DNA of 64,000 nucleotides from assembly GCA_002450155.1 (NCBI GenBank), contig DJYO01000021.1, forward strand, positions 1-64,000, read 5' to 3'. Made by a program: the position numbers and the translations under genes. Source of the stretch: Mageeibacillus sp. UBA6976. Its GTDB lineage: Bacteria; Bacillota; Clostridia; Saccharofermentanales; Saccharofermentanaceae. Positions 34,214 to 42,060 of this stretch are shown one piece after another; positions within the stretch are counted from its first letter, which is position 1, and every line of letters starts with the position of its first letter. The notes beneath the pieces are model-generated. The model did no database searches and had not been told where the DNA came from. It saw nothing but the letters and a program-made list of their open reading frames with translations.

Positions 34214-34408
34214 GTGGTGTACCTCCATAAAATGGTAATTTTGGAATATATTAAGCCCGCCTTCGTAAAGAACCCCAATGGGGCAGCCGCCTTCACATAT
34301 GGCGTGTTATATTCTTCTTTTGTTGTCTTAGTACTGTTGCGGCAAAGAGCTGTCTGCCGCGGGAGTCCTTACTGCGGGGCTAAATCCGCACGGACACCTG
34401 TCAATTGC
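34214..34408 (-). promoter_or_regulatory. Structured spacer between rpmJ and rpsM (possible regulatory leader)
   Basis: This 195-base spacer codes for nothing visible. On the transcribed strand it can form competing hairpins: GCGGCA (34339-34344) with TGCCGC (34355-34360); CCGC (34357-34360) with GCGG (34374-34377); or the same GCGG with CCGC (34386-34389). CCCC/GGGG (34273-34283) adds another. Mutually exclusive stems just upstream of rpsM recall the S4-binding alpha-operon leader of Escherichia coli, but the match is not established. Confidence 0.45.
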
Positions 34409-34522
34409 TTAACCCTGTCTCTGCTTATGCTTAGGGTCAGAGCAAATGACCATTACCTTGCCATGACGGCGAATGACCTTGCATTTCTCGCACATCGGCT
34501 TTACTGATGGTCTAACCTTCAT
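34409..34522 (-). CDS. rpmJ: 50S ribosomal protein L36 (bL36), zinc-binding form
   Basis: A 37-residue protein starting MKVRPSVKPMCEKCKVIRRH and ending PKHKQRQG. The CEKC pair, a later cysteine and a histidine form the zinc site of the C+ type. AGGGAGGACC precedes the ATG. It has its own promoter at 34589-34616, making it the first gene of the alpha-operon transcript here. Confidence 0.96.
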   Translation of the reverse strand: MKVRPSVKPMCEKCKVIRRHGKVMVICSDPKHKQRQG

Positions 34523-34588
34523 ATTCGGTCCTCCCTGCTTTGTAATTTGTCACAACAAAACAAGCGCCTTCTAAGCGCATGCTAAACA

Positions 34589-34616
34589 ATTATAGCAGAA
34601 TCTTCGGGAGTTTCAA
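34589..34616 (-). promoter_or_regulatory. Sigma-A-type promoter for rpmJ-rpsM-rpsK-rpsD-rpoA-rplQ
   Basis: On the minus strand, TTGAAA (34611-34616), a 16-base spacer and TATAAT (34589-34594) preceded by TG one base away (extended -10). The start point would be near 34582, leaving a leader of about 60 bases with a small GCGC-rich hairpin before rpmJ. Confidence 0.78.
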
Positions 34617-34676
34617 CTGGAAATTTACAATTCTTCCAATTGAACTTTTTAGGGCAAAGATTCCGGTATTTAAGGT

Positions 34677-34703
34677 GATAGGGCTGCCTGAAGCAGCCCT
34701 ATC
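34677..34703 (-). terminator. Strong hairpin downstream of infA
   Basis: GATAGGGCTGC (34677-34687) pairs perfectly with GCAGCCCTATC (34693-34703), loop of five, only four bases past the infA stop. The minus-strand tail (ACCTTAAATACC) has no T-run, so it may be an mRNA-stabilising end or weak terminator. Confidence 0.45.
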
Positions 34704-34706
34704 TTA

Positions 34707-34934
34707 TTACTTCTTCTTCTCTCCTCTCCAGGTGATCCTTCCTCTGGACAGGTCATAAGGTGAGATCTCCATCGTTACCTTGTCGCCGGGCAGGATCTTA
34801 ATGTAATTCTGCCTGAGCTTACCTGACAGATGAGCGATAACAAGATGCCCCGAATCAAGCTTAACCTTGAACATAGCATTGGGGAGCGCCTCATCAACTG
34901 TTCCAACTACTTCAATTACATCTTCCTTTGCCAT
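34707..34934 (-). CDS. infA: Translation initiation factor IF-1
   Basis: A 75-residue OB-fold protein that binds the ribosomal A site during initiation. It begins MAKEDVIEVVGTVDEALPNA (family MAKEDVIE) and contains RQNYIKILPGDKVTMEISPY and LSRGRITWR. Its start codon overlaps the map stop by one base (TAATG), implying translational coupling. Confidence 0.97.
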   Translation of the reverse strand: MAKEDVIEVVGTVDEALPNAMFKVKLDSGHLVIAHLSGKLRQNYIKILPGDKVTMEISPYDLSRGRITWRGEKKK

Positions 34935-35704
34935 TAAAAACCCTCCTCATAATCATAGGTCGTCATATATGGTCCGTTCTCAGTAATAAGGATCGTGTTC
35001 TCATAGTGAGCTGCGGGCTTGCCGTCAACTGTGGAGATGGTCCACTGATCGCCCAGCATCTCGATATATCTCTCACCCAAAGTGATCATGGGCTCGATGC
35101 AGATGGCCATGCCCTTCTTAAGCTTATATCCGTGACCCGGCTTACCGTAATTCGGAACGTCCGGATCCTCGTGCATCTCGGTTCCTATGCCGTGACCTGT
35201 AAGTTCTCTTACAACACCGTAACCGAAACTCTCGCAGTATTCCTGAACCGCATGTCCGATATCGCCTGTACGGCAACCGGGCTTTGCAAATTCAAGTCCC
35301 TTGAAGAAGGATTCCTCTGTCCTCTTAACGAGATCCCTTACCTCAGGAGCTACATCTCCTACGCAGTATGTTCTGCAGGCATCGGACTGATATCCGTTAA
35401 GGATAGCTCCTACATCTACGGAGATAATGTCTCCGTCCTTAAGTATCCTGCTCTTCTTCGGGATTCCGTGGACTACCTCTTCGTTTACCGAAGCACAGAT
35501 GGTTCCGGGGAACGGAGGAGTACCAAAATTAAGGAATGAAGGTATCGCATCGTGGCCTCTTATGATGTCATAAGCGATCTTGTCCACATCGTGGGTAGAC
35601 ATACCCGGTTTGATCTGATCACGGCAAGCCTTGAATACCTCCTGCAGTATCTTGCCGGATTCCTTCATCAGTTCGAATTCTTCTTCTGTAAGAATTTCTA
35701 TCAT
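34934..35704 (-). CDS. map: Methionine aminopeptidase type I
   Basis: The product is 256 residues from the ATG at 35704, with GGAGAG six bases upstream; an ATG four codons earlier would place the ribosome binding site inside the gene. It removes the initiator methionine from new proteins. The metal ligands are visible in ISVDVGAILNGYQSDACRT (two Asp), GHGIGTEMHEDP (His) and CIEPMITLG plus a C-terminal Glu. The gene lies in the adk-map-infA order usual in Firmicutes. Confidence 0.96.
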   Translation of the reverse strand: MIEILTEEEFELMKESGKILQEVFKACRDQIKPGMSTHDVDKIAYDIIRGHDAIPSFLNFGTPPFPGTICASVNEEVVHGIPKKSRILKDGDIISVDVGAILNGYQSDACRTYCVGDVAPEVRDLVKRTEESFFKGLEFAKPGCRTGDIGHAVQEYCESFGYGVVRELTGHGIGTEMHEDPDVPNYGKPGHGYKLKKGMAICIEPMITLGERYIEMLGDQWTISTVDGKPAAHYENTILITENGPYMTTYDYEEGF

Positions 35705-35726
35705 TAATCTCTCCAATTCTAAGGCT

Positions 35727-36383
35727 TTAGTTTAAGCCCAGCTTAGCAAGTCCGTCTTCGATATTCTTAATGCAGGTCTGGGAATCAACGTTATTATTGC
35801 CTTCAACGAGGATCCCTCTTGCCTGATAGAAATCGATAAGGGGCTGCGTGTTTTCTTTGTATGTAGCAAGTCTCTTCGCTACTGTTTCTTCGTTATCATC
35901 ACTTCTCTGGATCGTTCTGCCGCCGCAGGAATCGCAGACGCCGTCGACCTTGGAAGGCATATACTTGATATTGAAGCTTGCGCCGCACTTCTCGCAGACT
36001 CTTCTTGTAGTGACTCTGTCCATAATTACATCATCATCTGTTACTACATAAACAACAGCATCGATCGCCGTGCCTGTCTTGGCGAGCATCTTGTCCAAAG
36101 CCTCAGCCTGTGCAATGTTTCTGGGGAAGCCGTCAAGGATGTAACCCTTGCTGCAGTCAGGATCTGACAATCTGTCCTCGACCATTCTGATAGTAACGTC
36201 ATCAGGAACCAGTGCGCCCTGATCTATATAAGACTTAGCTTCGATACCCAGAGGAGTCTGCTCTTTGATATTGTATCTGAACAGATCGCCTGTAGAGATG
36301 TGTGCAAGGTCGTACTTTTCCTTAAGTACTGCTGCGCTTGTGCCTTTTCCGGATCCCGGTGCACCTAAGATAATGAGCTTCAT
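35727..36383 (-). CDS. adk: Adenylate kinase with zinc-binding lid
   Basis: The product is 218 residues from the ATG at 36383; an upstream in-frame extension overlaps the second secY and is not expected. It interconverts ATP, ADP and AMP. The P-loop is GAPGSGKGT. The LID domain carries four cysteines (CEKC and CDSC, about residues 130-153) that bind zinc in Gram-positive Adk. DGFPRNIAQAEAL is the AMP-site motif. RBS AGAGAGGAC precedes the start. Confidence 0.96.
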   Translation of the reverse strand: MKLIILGAPGSGKGTSAAVLKEKYDLAHISTGDLFRYNIKEQTPLGIEAKSYIDQGALVPDDVTIRMVEDRLSDPDCSKGYILDGFPRNIAQAEALDKMLAKTGTAIDAVVYVVTDDDVIMDRVTTRRVCEKCGASFNIKYMPSKVDGVCDSCGGRTIQRSDDNEETVAKRLATYKENTQPLIDFYQARGILVEGNNNVDSQTCIKNIEDGLAKLGLN

Positions 36384-36402
36384 GCAATGTCCTCTCTTTC
36401 TG

Positions 36403-37707
36403 TTATGTTCTTGAATACTTATTCTTACGTCTTGAATCTCTTCCGGCCTGCTTATTTGCTTCCTCATTCTCCTTGATGCCGTTATCGAGCAGGATCTTGG
36501 TCTCCATAAGACCGCCTGCCACAAGGATGCTCATAATGCCCACATGCCAGAAGATCCTGAAGGCGGGCGCAATGCTTATAAGCATCGGGACAACACTGAG
36601 TACGATAAGGAAGGTAGCTCCTGCCACATTGATATTGGTATATGTGGAGAGGAGGTACTGAGAGGTGGGCTTACCCGGCCTGATACCCTGGATATAACCG
36701 CCGTACTGCTTGATCTGGTTGGAGATATCAACAGGATTAAACTGTATCATTGCAAATATGTATGTAAATATGGATACAAAGATCACATACATTACTATAA
36801 ATACAGGATTAGATGTATATTCGCCTGCACCGAGAGCTACGCCCTGATCCGGCTTGGAAGATACCGTAACTGCAACAGATGCAAACAGAAGGTTTATTGT
36901 CATGGCATATACGATAGGCATTATTCCCGCCTGAGTTACCTTGACGGGGATCACCTGATTCTGCATGCCATACTGTTTCATGCCTACGGTCTTCTTCTGG
37001 AAGAGGATCCTGAGTTTCTTCTCTCCGAGGTTTACAAATACTGCGAATATAACAAATCCCAGGAATACTACTGCGAGCACTATAGGAACGATTATCCTGA
37101 GGCTTCCCTCATTGGATGAAGCTGCCTCCCTGAACATATGTGGCAGAGCTCTTACTATAGAAGCAACAAGTACTATCGTTATTCCGTTACCTAACCCCTT
37201 GTTGTTGAGAAGCTCGATGCACCATCCGCAGAAAGCAGCTCCAATAGCAACGCATAAGACTGCAATCACAAAAGCGAGCCAGTAATTGATCTGGGTGGAT
37301 ACGGTATTTCTTGCACCTACAACAAACAACACCGCGTAGACGATATCCATGCCGATGGCAACAAATCTTGTGATCTTGGTTATTACCTTACTGCCCTCGT
37401 CACCCTTCATGGCAAGATCCCTGAGCCTCGGGACAGCCAGTGTCGCGATCTGCATTGCGATCGAGGCCACAAGAAAGGGATAGATCCCTAAAGAAGTGAT
37501 CGCACCGTTATATAAAGCCTTGCCGCTGATAACATTGAGCATGAGTCCCCAGTCTCCCCAGAGTCTCACATGTTCGCATATAGCGCTGTGGGACAGTCCC
37601 GGGATAGGGACAAGAGTCATTACATACATAGCTGAAACTATAAGGAATGTGAACAGGATCTTCTTCTTGAGACCCGGCACCTTATATGCTTCGGTTAAAG
37701 TTGACAT
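36403..37707 (-). CDS. Second SecY paralogue (SecY2-like translocase subunit)
   Basis: A 434-residue, ten-helix SecY homologue directly downstream of the canonical secY. It keeps the C5-loop signature YGGYIQGIRPGKPTSQYL, the C4 region EKKLRILFQKKTVG and NKGLGNGITIVLVASI. It differs strongly elsewhere: plug and second-helix region (NVISGKALYNGAITSLGIYP), the last helix, and a basic RRKNKYSRT tail. No SecA2 or accessory Sec (Asp) genes are near, so it does not look like the streptococcal SecA2/SecY2 system. It has its own promoter and is followed 19 bases later by adk. It may be a specialised channel or a partner in a mixed translocon; function unknown. Confidence 0.85.
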   Translation of the reverse strand: MSTLTEAYKVPGLKKKILFTFLIVSAMYVMTLVPIPGLSHSAICEHVRLWGDWGLMLNVISGKALYNGAITSLGIYPFLVASIAMQIATLAVPRLRDLAMKGDEGSKVITKITRFVAIGMDIVYAVLFVVGARNTVSTQINYWLAFVIAVLCVAIGAAFCGWCIELLNNKGLGNGITIVLVASIVRALPHMFREAASSNEGSLRIIVPIVLAVVFLGFVIFAVFVNLGEKKLRILFQKKTVGMKQYGMQNQVIPVKVTQAGIMPIVYAMTINLLFASVAVTVSSKPDQGVALGAGEYTSNPVFIVMYVIFVSIFTYIFAMIQFNPVDISNQIKQYGGYIQGIRPGKPTSQYLLSTYTNINVAGATFLIVLSVVPMLISIAPAFRIFWHVGIMSILVAGGLMETKILLDNGIKENEEANKQAGRDSRRKNKYSRT

Positions 37708-37745
37708 TAATAAGTACTCCTTAATCGCATAAATATAGCCTTTGT

Positions 37746-37773
37746 ATTATATCGCATCTTGCGCAAATTTAAA
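37746..37773 (-). promoter_or_regulatory. Promoter for the second secY-adk-map-infA unit
   Basis: Minus strand TTTAAA (37768-37773), a 16-base spacer and a perfect TATAAT (37746-37751). It lies between the terminator of the first secY and the second secY, giving a leader of about 35 bases that includes AAGGAG. Confidence 0.6.
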
Positions 37774-37785
37774 GTGAAACAATAA

Positions 37786-37815
37786 ATCCGCGTCTCCCAA
37801 ATAGGAAACGCGGAT
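37786..37815 (-). terminator. Terminator after the first secY
   Basis: ATCCGCGT (37786-37793) pairs with ACGCGGAT (37808-37815), extended by a short TCC/GGA inner pairing. On the minus strand it is followed by TTATTGTTTC. It lies 25 bases past the first secY stop. Confidence 0.72.
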
Positions 37816-37840
37816 ATTGATTCAAAGTTAACCCTTGATC

Positions 37841-39181
37841 TTACCTCTTGCCTGTCTTGATGGTGAGGTTGTCTAAGAATCCCTTAGGAGACCTGACTTC
37901 GAGTTCACCCTCGATCTGGACAATAAGGTCATTGGCAACACCTGTAAGGATCAGTACTGATGTACCTGCGAACCATACATTCTCGAATCCTGTAAGAATA
38001 CCGATAACCGTAGGAACGATACATACAAGGATAAGGAATACTGCCTCGATCCAGTTAAGTCTGCCTGCTGTAGCCTTGATAAAGTCTGTAGTAGGCTTTC
38101 CTGCTCTGATACCGCTTATCGTACCGCCATTCTTGTTGATGTTGTTTGCGATCTCTACCGGATGGAACTGGATCGCAGAGTAGAAGAATGTGAATGCGAT
38201 GATAAGCAAGAAGTATGCGATGTAATACCAAACGCTGCCTGTAAAGTCACGGAGCCATACGATGAACCCGTTGGTGCTGCTCGTAAAGAACAGTGATGTT
38301 ACGATCTGCGGAACTGCAAGAAGTGACATCGCAAAGATTACAGGCATAACACCGGACATATTTACCTTGAGGGGTATATAGTCCCTGTTTCCGCCACGCT
38401 GCTGCCTGCCGATAACCTTCTTGGAGTACTGAACAGGGATCCTTCTCTCTGCATTCTGTACAAAGAGAACGAATACGATGATGAGTACGGATACCAAGGC
38501 AACGGCTATGAATACAAGCAATCCGATGAGGATACCTGCAACAGCGGAATCAAACTTACCGCTGATCTCTACTGCTTTGAGGTAGAGAGTCTGAGCCATC
38601 TGGGGCAGTCTGGTAACGATACCTGCAAAGATTATAAGGGATACACCGTTTCCGATACCCTTATCGTTGATCTTCTCACCTAAGAACACGACCATAGCCG
38701 CGCCTGCGGTGAAGGATACGACGATGAGTGCTGCGTTGATCCATGTCGGAAGACTTGCGATCATTGCAGAACGTGTTGAGTAGCAGAACAGGCAGGACTG
38801 AACAAATGCAAGTCCGATAGCCGAATAACGGGTGATCTTGTTCATCTTCTTACGGCCGGACTCACCCTCTTTGGACATATCCTCAAGGGCGGGGATTACG
38901 ACTGTAAGGAGCTGAATGATGATGGAAGCGTTGATGTAAGGCGATACACCCATGGAGAGTATCGAGGCGTGGTAAAGACCGCCGCCCGATATGATATCCA
39001 TGATGCTTCCGAGCTGTCCCCACTGTCTGACGAGATTTGTAAATGTCTCGCCGTCAAGTCCGGGAACCGGTACAAGACCGCCCAGCATAAACAGGCCTAA
39101 GATCATGAAGGTATAGAGCAGTCTCTTACGTATTGATTCAACACGCAGAGCGTTTACTGCAGTATCAAAAATACCGTTCAT
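37841..39181 (-). CDS. secY: Preprotein translocase subunit SecY (canonical copy)
   Basis: A 446-residue channel subunit of the Sec translocon with ten membrane helices. The cytoplasmic loops C4 (ERRIPVQYSKKVIGRQQRGG) and C5 (NGGTISGIRAGKPTTDFI, conserved arginine) bind SecA and ribosome. It follows rplO by five bases, the standard place in the spc operon, so this is taken as the housekeeping copy. A terminator follows it, unlike the usual read-through to adk. Confidence 0.95.
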   Translation of the reverse strand: MNGIFDTAVNALRVESIRKRLLYTFMILGLFMLGGLVPVPGLDGETFTNLVRQWGQLGSIMDIISGGGLYHASILSMGVSPYINASIIIQLLTVVIPALEDMSKEGESGRKKMNKITRYSAIGLAFVQSCLFCYSTRSAMIASLPTWINAALIVVSFTAGAAMVVFLGEKINDKGIGNGVSLIIFAGIVTRLPQMAQTLYLKAVEISGKFDSAVAGILIGLLVFIAVALVSVLIIVFVLFVQNAERRIPVQYSKKVIGRQQRGGNRDYIPLKVNMSGVMPVIFAMSLLAVPQIVTSLFFTSSTNGFIVWLRDFTGSVWYYIAYFLLIIAFTFFYSAIQFHPVEIANNINKNGGTISGIRAGKPTTDFIKATAGRLNWIEAVFLILVCIVPTVIGILTGFENVWFAGTSVLILTGVANDLIVQIEGELEVRSPKGFLDNLTIKTGKR

Positions 39182-39186
39182 GCCTA

Positions 39187-39630
39187 TTATACCTCCGTAG
39201 CTGTGCCTCCGGCACTTTCGATCTTCTCCTTAGCTGCCTTTGTGAACTTAACAGCCTTAACGTCGAGCTTCTTTGTGAGCTCACCGTTACCTAAGATCTT
39301 GACGCCGTCGTTAACCTTGGGGAGTGAGATGATGCCCTTATCTGCAAGAGCCTGTGCTGTTACCTCACTGCCGTTATCGAATGCTTCAAGATCAGAAACA
39401 TTAACTTCGATATACTGAGGTGCGAAGCGCTTGTTGTTGAAGCCTCTCTTAGGGAGACGTCTGTAAAGCGGCATCTGACCACCTTCGAAACCGGGACGAA
39501 CACCGCCACCAGAGCGTGCGTTCTGACCCTTATGTCCACGGCCTGCAGTCTTGCCGTTGCCGGAACCGGGACCGCGACCCTTACGATAAGCAATCTCGTT
39601 GCCGGCAGAAGTCATTTCGTTGAGTTTCAT
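39187..39630 (-). CDS. rplO: 50S ribosomal protein L15 (uL15)
   Basis: A 147-residue protein with the glycine/arginine-rich N-terminal tail (RGPGSGNGKTAGRGHKGQNA, RSGGGVRPGFEGGQMPLYRR) that threads into 23S rRNA. It needs no other evidence given its place between rpmD and secY. Confidence 0.97.
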   Translation of the reverse strand: MKLNEMTSAGNEIAYRKGRGPGSGNGKTAGRGHKGQNARSGGGVRPGFEGGQMPLYRRLPKRGFNNKRFAPQYIEVNVSDLEAFDNGSEVTAQALADKGIISLPKVNDGVKILGNGELTKKLDVKAVKFTKAAKEKIESAGGTATEV

Positions 39631-39648
39631 ATCTTCTATAGACCTCCG

Positions 39649-39828
39649 TTAAATTTCTTCGCAAGCTACATAGTGCGAAGCGGTTGTAACCATTCCGCGG
39701 ATAGCCGCATTGTCAGCCTTCTCAACAGACTGACCGATCTTCTTAAGGCCAAGAGCTGCGATAGTAGCCTTTTCCTTAGATCTAGCCTTGTTGGTACTCT
39801 TTACCAATGTGATCTTTAAATTACCCAT
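39649..39828 (-). CDS. rpmD: 50S ribosomal protein L30 (uL30)
   Basis: A 59-residue protein reading MGNLKITLVKSTNKARSKEK and continuing ATIAALGLKKIGQSVEKADN. This matches uL30 (KITLVKS start, TLRALGLRK-like middle). It fills the 214-base space between rpsE and rplO. GGAGGACTTTT precedes the ATG. Confidence 0.95.
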   Translation of the reverse strand: MGNLKITLVKSTNKARSKEKATIAALGLKKIGQSVEKADNAAIRGMVTTASHYVACEEI

Positions 39829-39843
39829 TTGTAAAAGTCCTCC

Positions 39844-40353
39844 TTACTTGATCTCGTTAATGGTCTTACCGCGAAGTCTTGCAACCTCTTCAACGGACTT
39901 AAGTCCCTTAAGACCTTCGATAGTTGCATTAACCATGTTGTTCGGATTGTTGGATCCGATAGACTTTGTACGGATATCCGTAATACCTGCGAGCTCGCAA
40001 ACTGTTCTTACGGGACCGCCTGCGATAACACCGGTACCTGAAGCAGCCGGCTTCATAACGATCTTGGATGCAGAGAATTCACCGATTGTCTCGTGAGGGA
40101 TAGTACCGTTTGCTATTGAAACAGTAACGATATTCTTCTTAGCTTCCTCGATGCCCTTTCTGATAGCATCCGGAACCTCAGTAGACTTACCGATTCCCTT
40201 ACCAACGCGGCCTTTCTTGTCACCAACGACAACTAAAGCTGCGAAACGCATATTCTTACCGCCCTTAACAGTCTTGGAGACACGGCCGATGTGAATTACT
40301 CTTTCCTCGAATTCTTTCTCTTCTCTGGATTTGTTCTTAGAATCAAAAGCCAT
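39844..40353 (-). CDS. rpsE: 30S ribosomal protein S5 (uS5)
   Basis: A 169-residue protein involved in decoding accuracy and mRNA unwinding. The double-stranded-RNA-binding part has RFAALVVVGDKKGRVGKGIG; the C-terminal part has ASGTGVIAGGPVRTVCELAG. Normal length. GGAGGAGAA precedes the ATG. Confidence 0.97.
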   Translation of the reverse strand: MAFDSKNKSREEKEFEERVIHIGRVSKTVKGGKNMRFAALVVVGDKKGRVGKGIGKSTEVPDAIRKGIEEAKKNIVTVSIANGTIPHETIGEFSASKIVMKPAASGTGVIAGGPVRTVCELAGITDIRTKSIGSNNPNNMVNATIEGLKGLKSVEEVARLRGKTINEIK

Positions 40354-40371
40354 TAAAATTCTCCTCCTGTA

Positions 40372-40740
40372 TTAGAAATTAAGGCCGGCCTGTCTTGCTG
40401 CCTCAGCAAGTGCCTGGACTCTTCCGTGATAAAGATATCCGCCGCGGTCGAAGACTACGTCCTTGATATCCTTAGCGATTGCGCGCTCTGCAACAAGCTT
40501 GCCTACTGCTGTAGCTGCTTCGATGTTGCTGCCGTTCTTTAAGTCGCCCTTTATCTCCTTGTCAAGAGAGCAAGCTGATACAAGTGTAACACCTGCTACA
40601 TCATCGATGACCTGAGCATAAATGTGGCTGTTGCTTCTGTATACACAGAGTCTGGGGCAGTCTGCTGTGCCTGAGATCTTCTTTCTGACACGAGCATGCT
40701 TTCTAATACGAATCTTATTCTTATCAATCTTACCTATCAT
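40372..40740 (-). CDS. rplR: 50S ribosomal protein L18 (uL18)
   Basis: A 122-residue 5S rRNA-binding protein. HARVRKKISGTADCPRLCVY and the C-terminal FDRGGYLYHGRVQALAEAAR are characteristic. Confidence 0.97.
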   Translation of the reverse strand: MIGKIDKNKIRIRKHARVRKKISGTADCPRLCVYRSNSHIYAQVIDDVAGVTLVSACSLDKEIKGDLKNGSNIEAATAVGKLVAERAIAKDIKDVVFDRGGYLYHGRVQALAEAARQAGLNF

Positions 40741-40759
40741 GTCGATCTGCCCTCCTTAC

Positions 40760-41299
40760 TTACTTCTTAGCACCAGTCTTGCCTTCCTTGATGATAAGGT
40801 GCTCGCCGGCATACTTAATACCCTTGCCCTTATAAACATCAGGAACTCTGAGGCTGCGGATCTTTGCTGCAGTCTCACCTACAAGCTGCTTGTCGGCGCC
40901 AGAGACAGATATAACATTATCCTTAACGTCGATCGTGATTCCCTCGGGCTCAGCCATCTCGATAGGATGAGAATAACCAAGGTTGAATATAACCTTATTG
41001 CCCTGCTTTGTAGCTCTGTAACCTACACCATTGATCTCGAGGTTCTTTGTGAATCCCTCAGATACGCCGATGACCATGTTATTGATCAGGGCTCTTGTGA
41101 GACCATGGAGTGCTCTGTGATTCTTGTCATCAGAGGGGCGCTCTACAATGATCTCCGCGCCTTCCTGCTTAACACTGATGTCGGGGTGGAAATCGAGCTC
41201 GAGTGTGCTCTTAGCACCCTTTACAGTAATGTGATGGCCGTCGATCTTTACATCAACGCCCGCAGGAATAGCAATCGGTTTTCTACCAATTCTTGACAT
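40760..41299 (-). CDS. rplF: 50S ribosomal protein L6 (uL6)
   Basis: A 179-residue protein near the factor-binding site. It starts MSRIGRKPIAIPAGVDVKID and has the C-terminal signature PDVYKGKGIKYAGEHLIIKEGKTGAKK (two adjoining parts). Its leader is an unusually long 118-base spacer after rpsH. Confidence 0.97.
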   Translation of the reverse strand: MSRIGRKPIAIPAGVDVKIDGHHITVKGAKSTLELDFHPDISVKQEGAEIIVERPSDDKNHRALHGLTRALINNMVIGVSEGFTKNLEINGVGYRATKQGNKVIFNLGYSHPIEMAEPEGITIDVKDNVISVSGADKQLVGETAAKIRSLRVPDVYKGKGIKYAGEHLIIKEGKTGAKK

Positions 41300-41417
41300 A
41301 AATAATTCCTCCTGCTCTTAAGATTAAGCTCCCGTATGGTATGTCGCCAGCACGGGGCGTTTCAGAGATGTATAAACATCTTAAAGGCAGCCTGTAAGGC
41401 CACCTAATAAGACATTA
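41300..41417 (-). promoter_or_regulatory. Structured spacer between rpsH and rplF
   Basis: Most spacers here are 5-25 bases; this one is 118. It can fold into three consecutive hairpins: GGCAGCC (41386-41392) with GGCCACC (41398-41404); AGATGT (41366-41371) with ACATCT (41376-41381); and CCCGT (41331-41335) with ACGGG (41352-41356). No good promoter is visible. An autoregulatory binding site or RNA-processing element is possible. Confidence 0.45.
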
Positions 41418-41813
41418 TTACCAAACGTATGCGAGAACTTCGCCGCCGATTCCGAGCTTTCTTGCTTCCTTATCGGTCATAACACCCTTGGAAGTAGAGA
41501 TGATAGCGATACCGAGACCGCCAAGTACTCTGGGGAGCTCTTCCTTGCCTGCGTATGTACGGAGACCGGGCTTAGAAATTCTCTTAATGCCTGAGATAAC
41601 ATGCTTTCTGCCGGAATACTTGAGGGTTACCTTGATGATACCCTGTGTATTGCCCTCGAGGCACTCGAATCCTTCGATGTAGCCCTCGTCCAGTAAGATC
41701 TGAGCGATAGCCTTCTTCATATTGGACTGCGGTATCTCTACAGTAGCGTGGCCTGCTGAGCCAGCGTTGCGGATTCTCGTAAGCATATCTGCAATTGCAT
41801 CTGTAATCTGCAT
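41418..41813 (-). CDS. rpsH: 30S ribosomal protein S8 (uS8)
   Basis: A 131-residue 16S rRNA binder, a known operon regulator in Escherichia coli. ITDAIADMLTRIRNAG starts it, and the end STSKGVMTDKEARKLGIGGE is the classic signature. Confidence 0.97.
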   Translation of the reverse strand: MQITDAIADMLTRIRNAGSAGHATVEIPQSNMKKAIAQILLDEGYIEGFECLEGNTQGIIKVTLKYSGRKHVISGIKRISKPGLRTYAGKEELPRVLGGLGIAIISTSKGVMTDKEARKLGIGGEVLAYVW

Positions 41814-41857
41814 TATTCTTTCCTCCTGTTTAATTGACAGTTAATTTTAGGGGATTC

Positions 41858-42043
41858 TTACCAGCTGGCTTTGCGAACGCCGGGGATCTCGCCCTTGTAA
41901 GCCGCATCACGGAAGCAAAGACGGCAGATGCCGTACTTGCGAATGTAACCGTGAGGTCTTCCGCAGAGCTTGCAGCGGTTGTGCTGCTGAGTTGAGAACT
42001 TGGGCGTCTTCTGTGACTTAAGAATCATTGACTTCTTTGCCAT
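41858..42043 (-). CDS. rpsZ: 30S ribosomal protein S14, zinc-binding short form (uS14 type Z)
   Basis: A 61-residue protein with CKLCGRPHGYIRKYGICRLC, the four-cysteine zinc site of the short type Z form. The longer zinc-free rpsN is not in the window. Position between rplE and rpsH is standard. Confidence 0.96.
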   Translation of the reverse strand: MAKKSMILKSQKTPKFSTQQHNRCKLCGRPHGYIRKYGICRLCFRDAAYKGEIPGVRKASW

Positions 42044-42060
42044 TTATAATATCCTCCAAA

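Noticed and set aside
36403..37707. Streptococcal-type accessory SecA2/SecY2 export system
   Set aside because: No SecA2, Asp proteins or serine-rich glycoprotein genes are present; only the secY duplication is supported.
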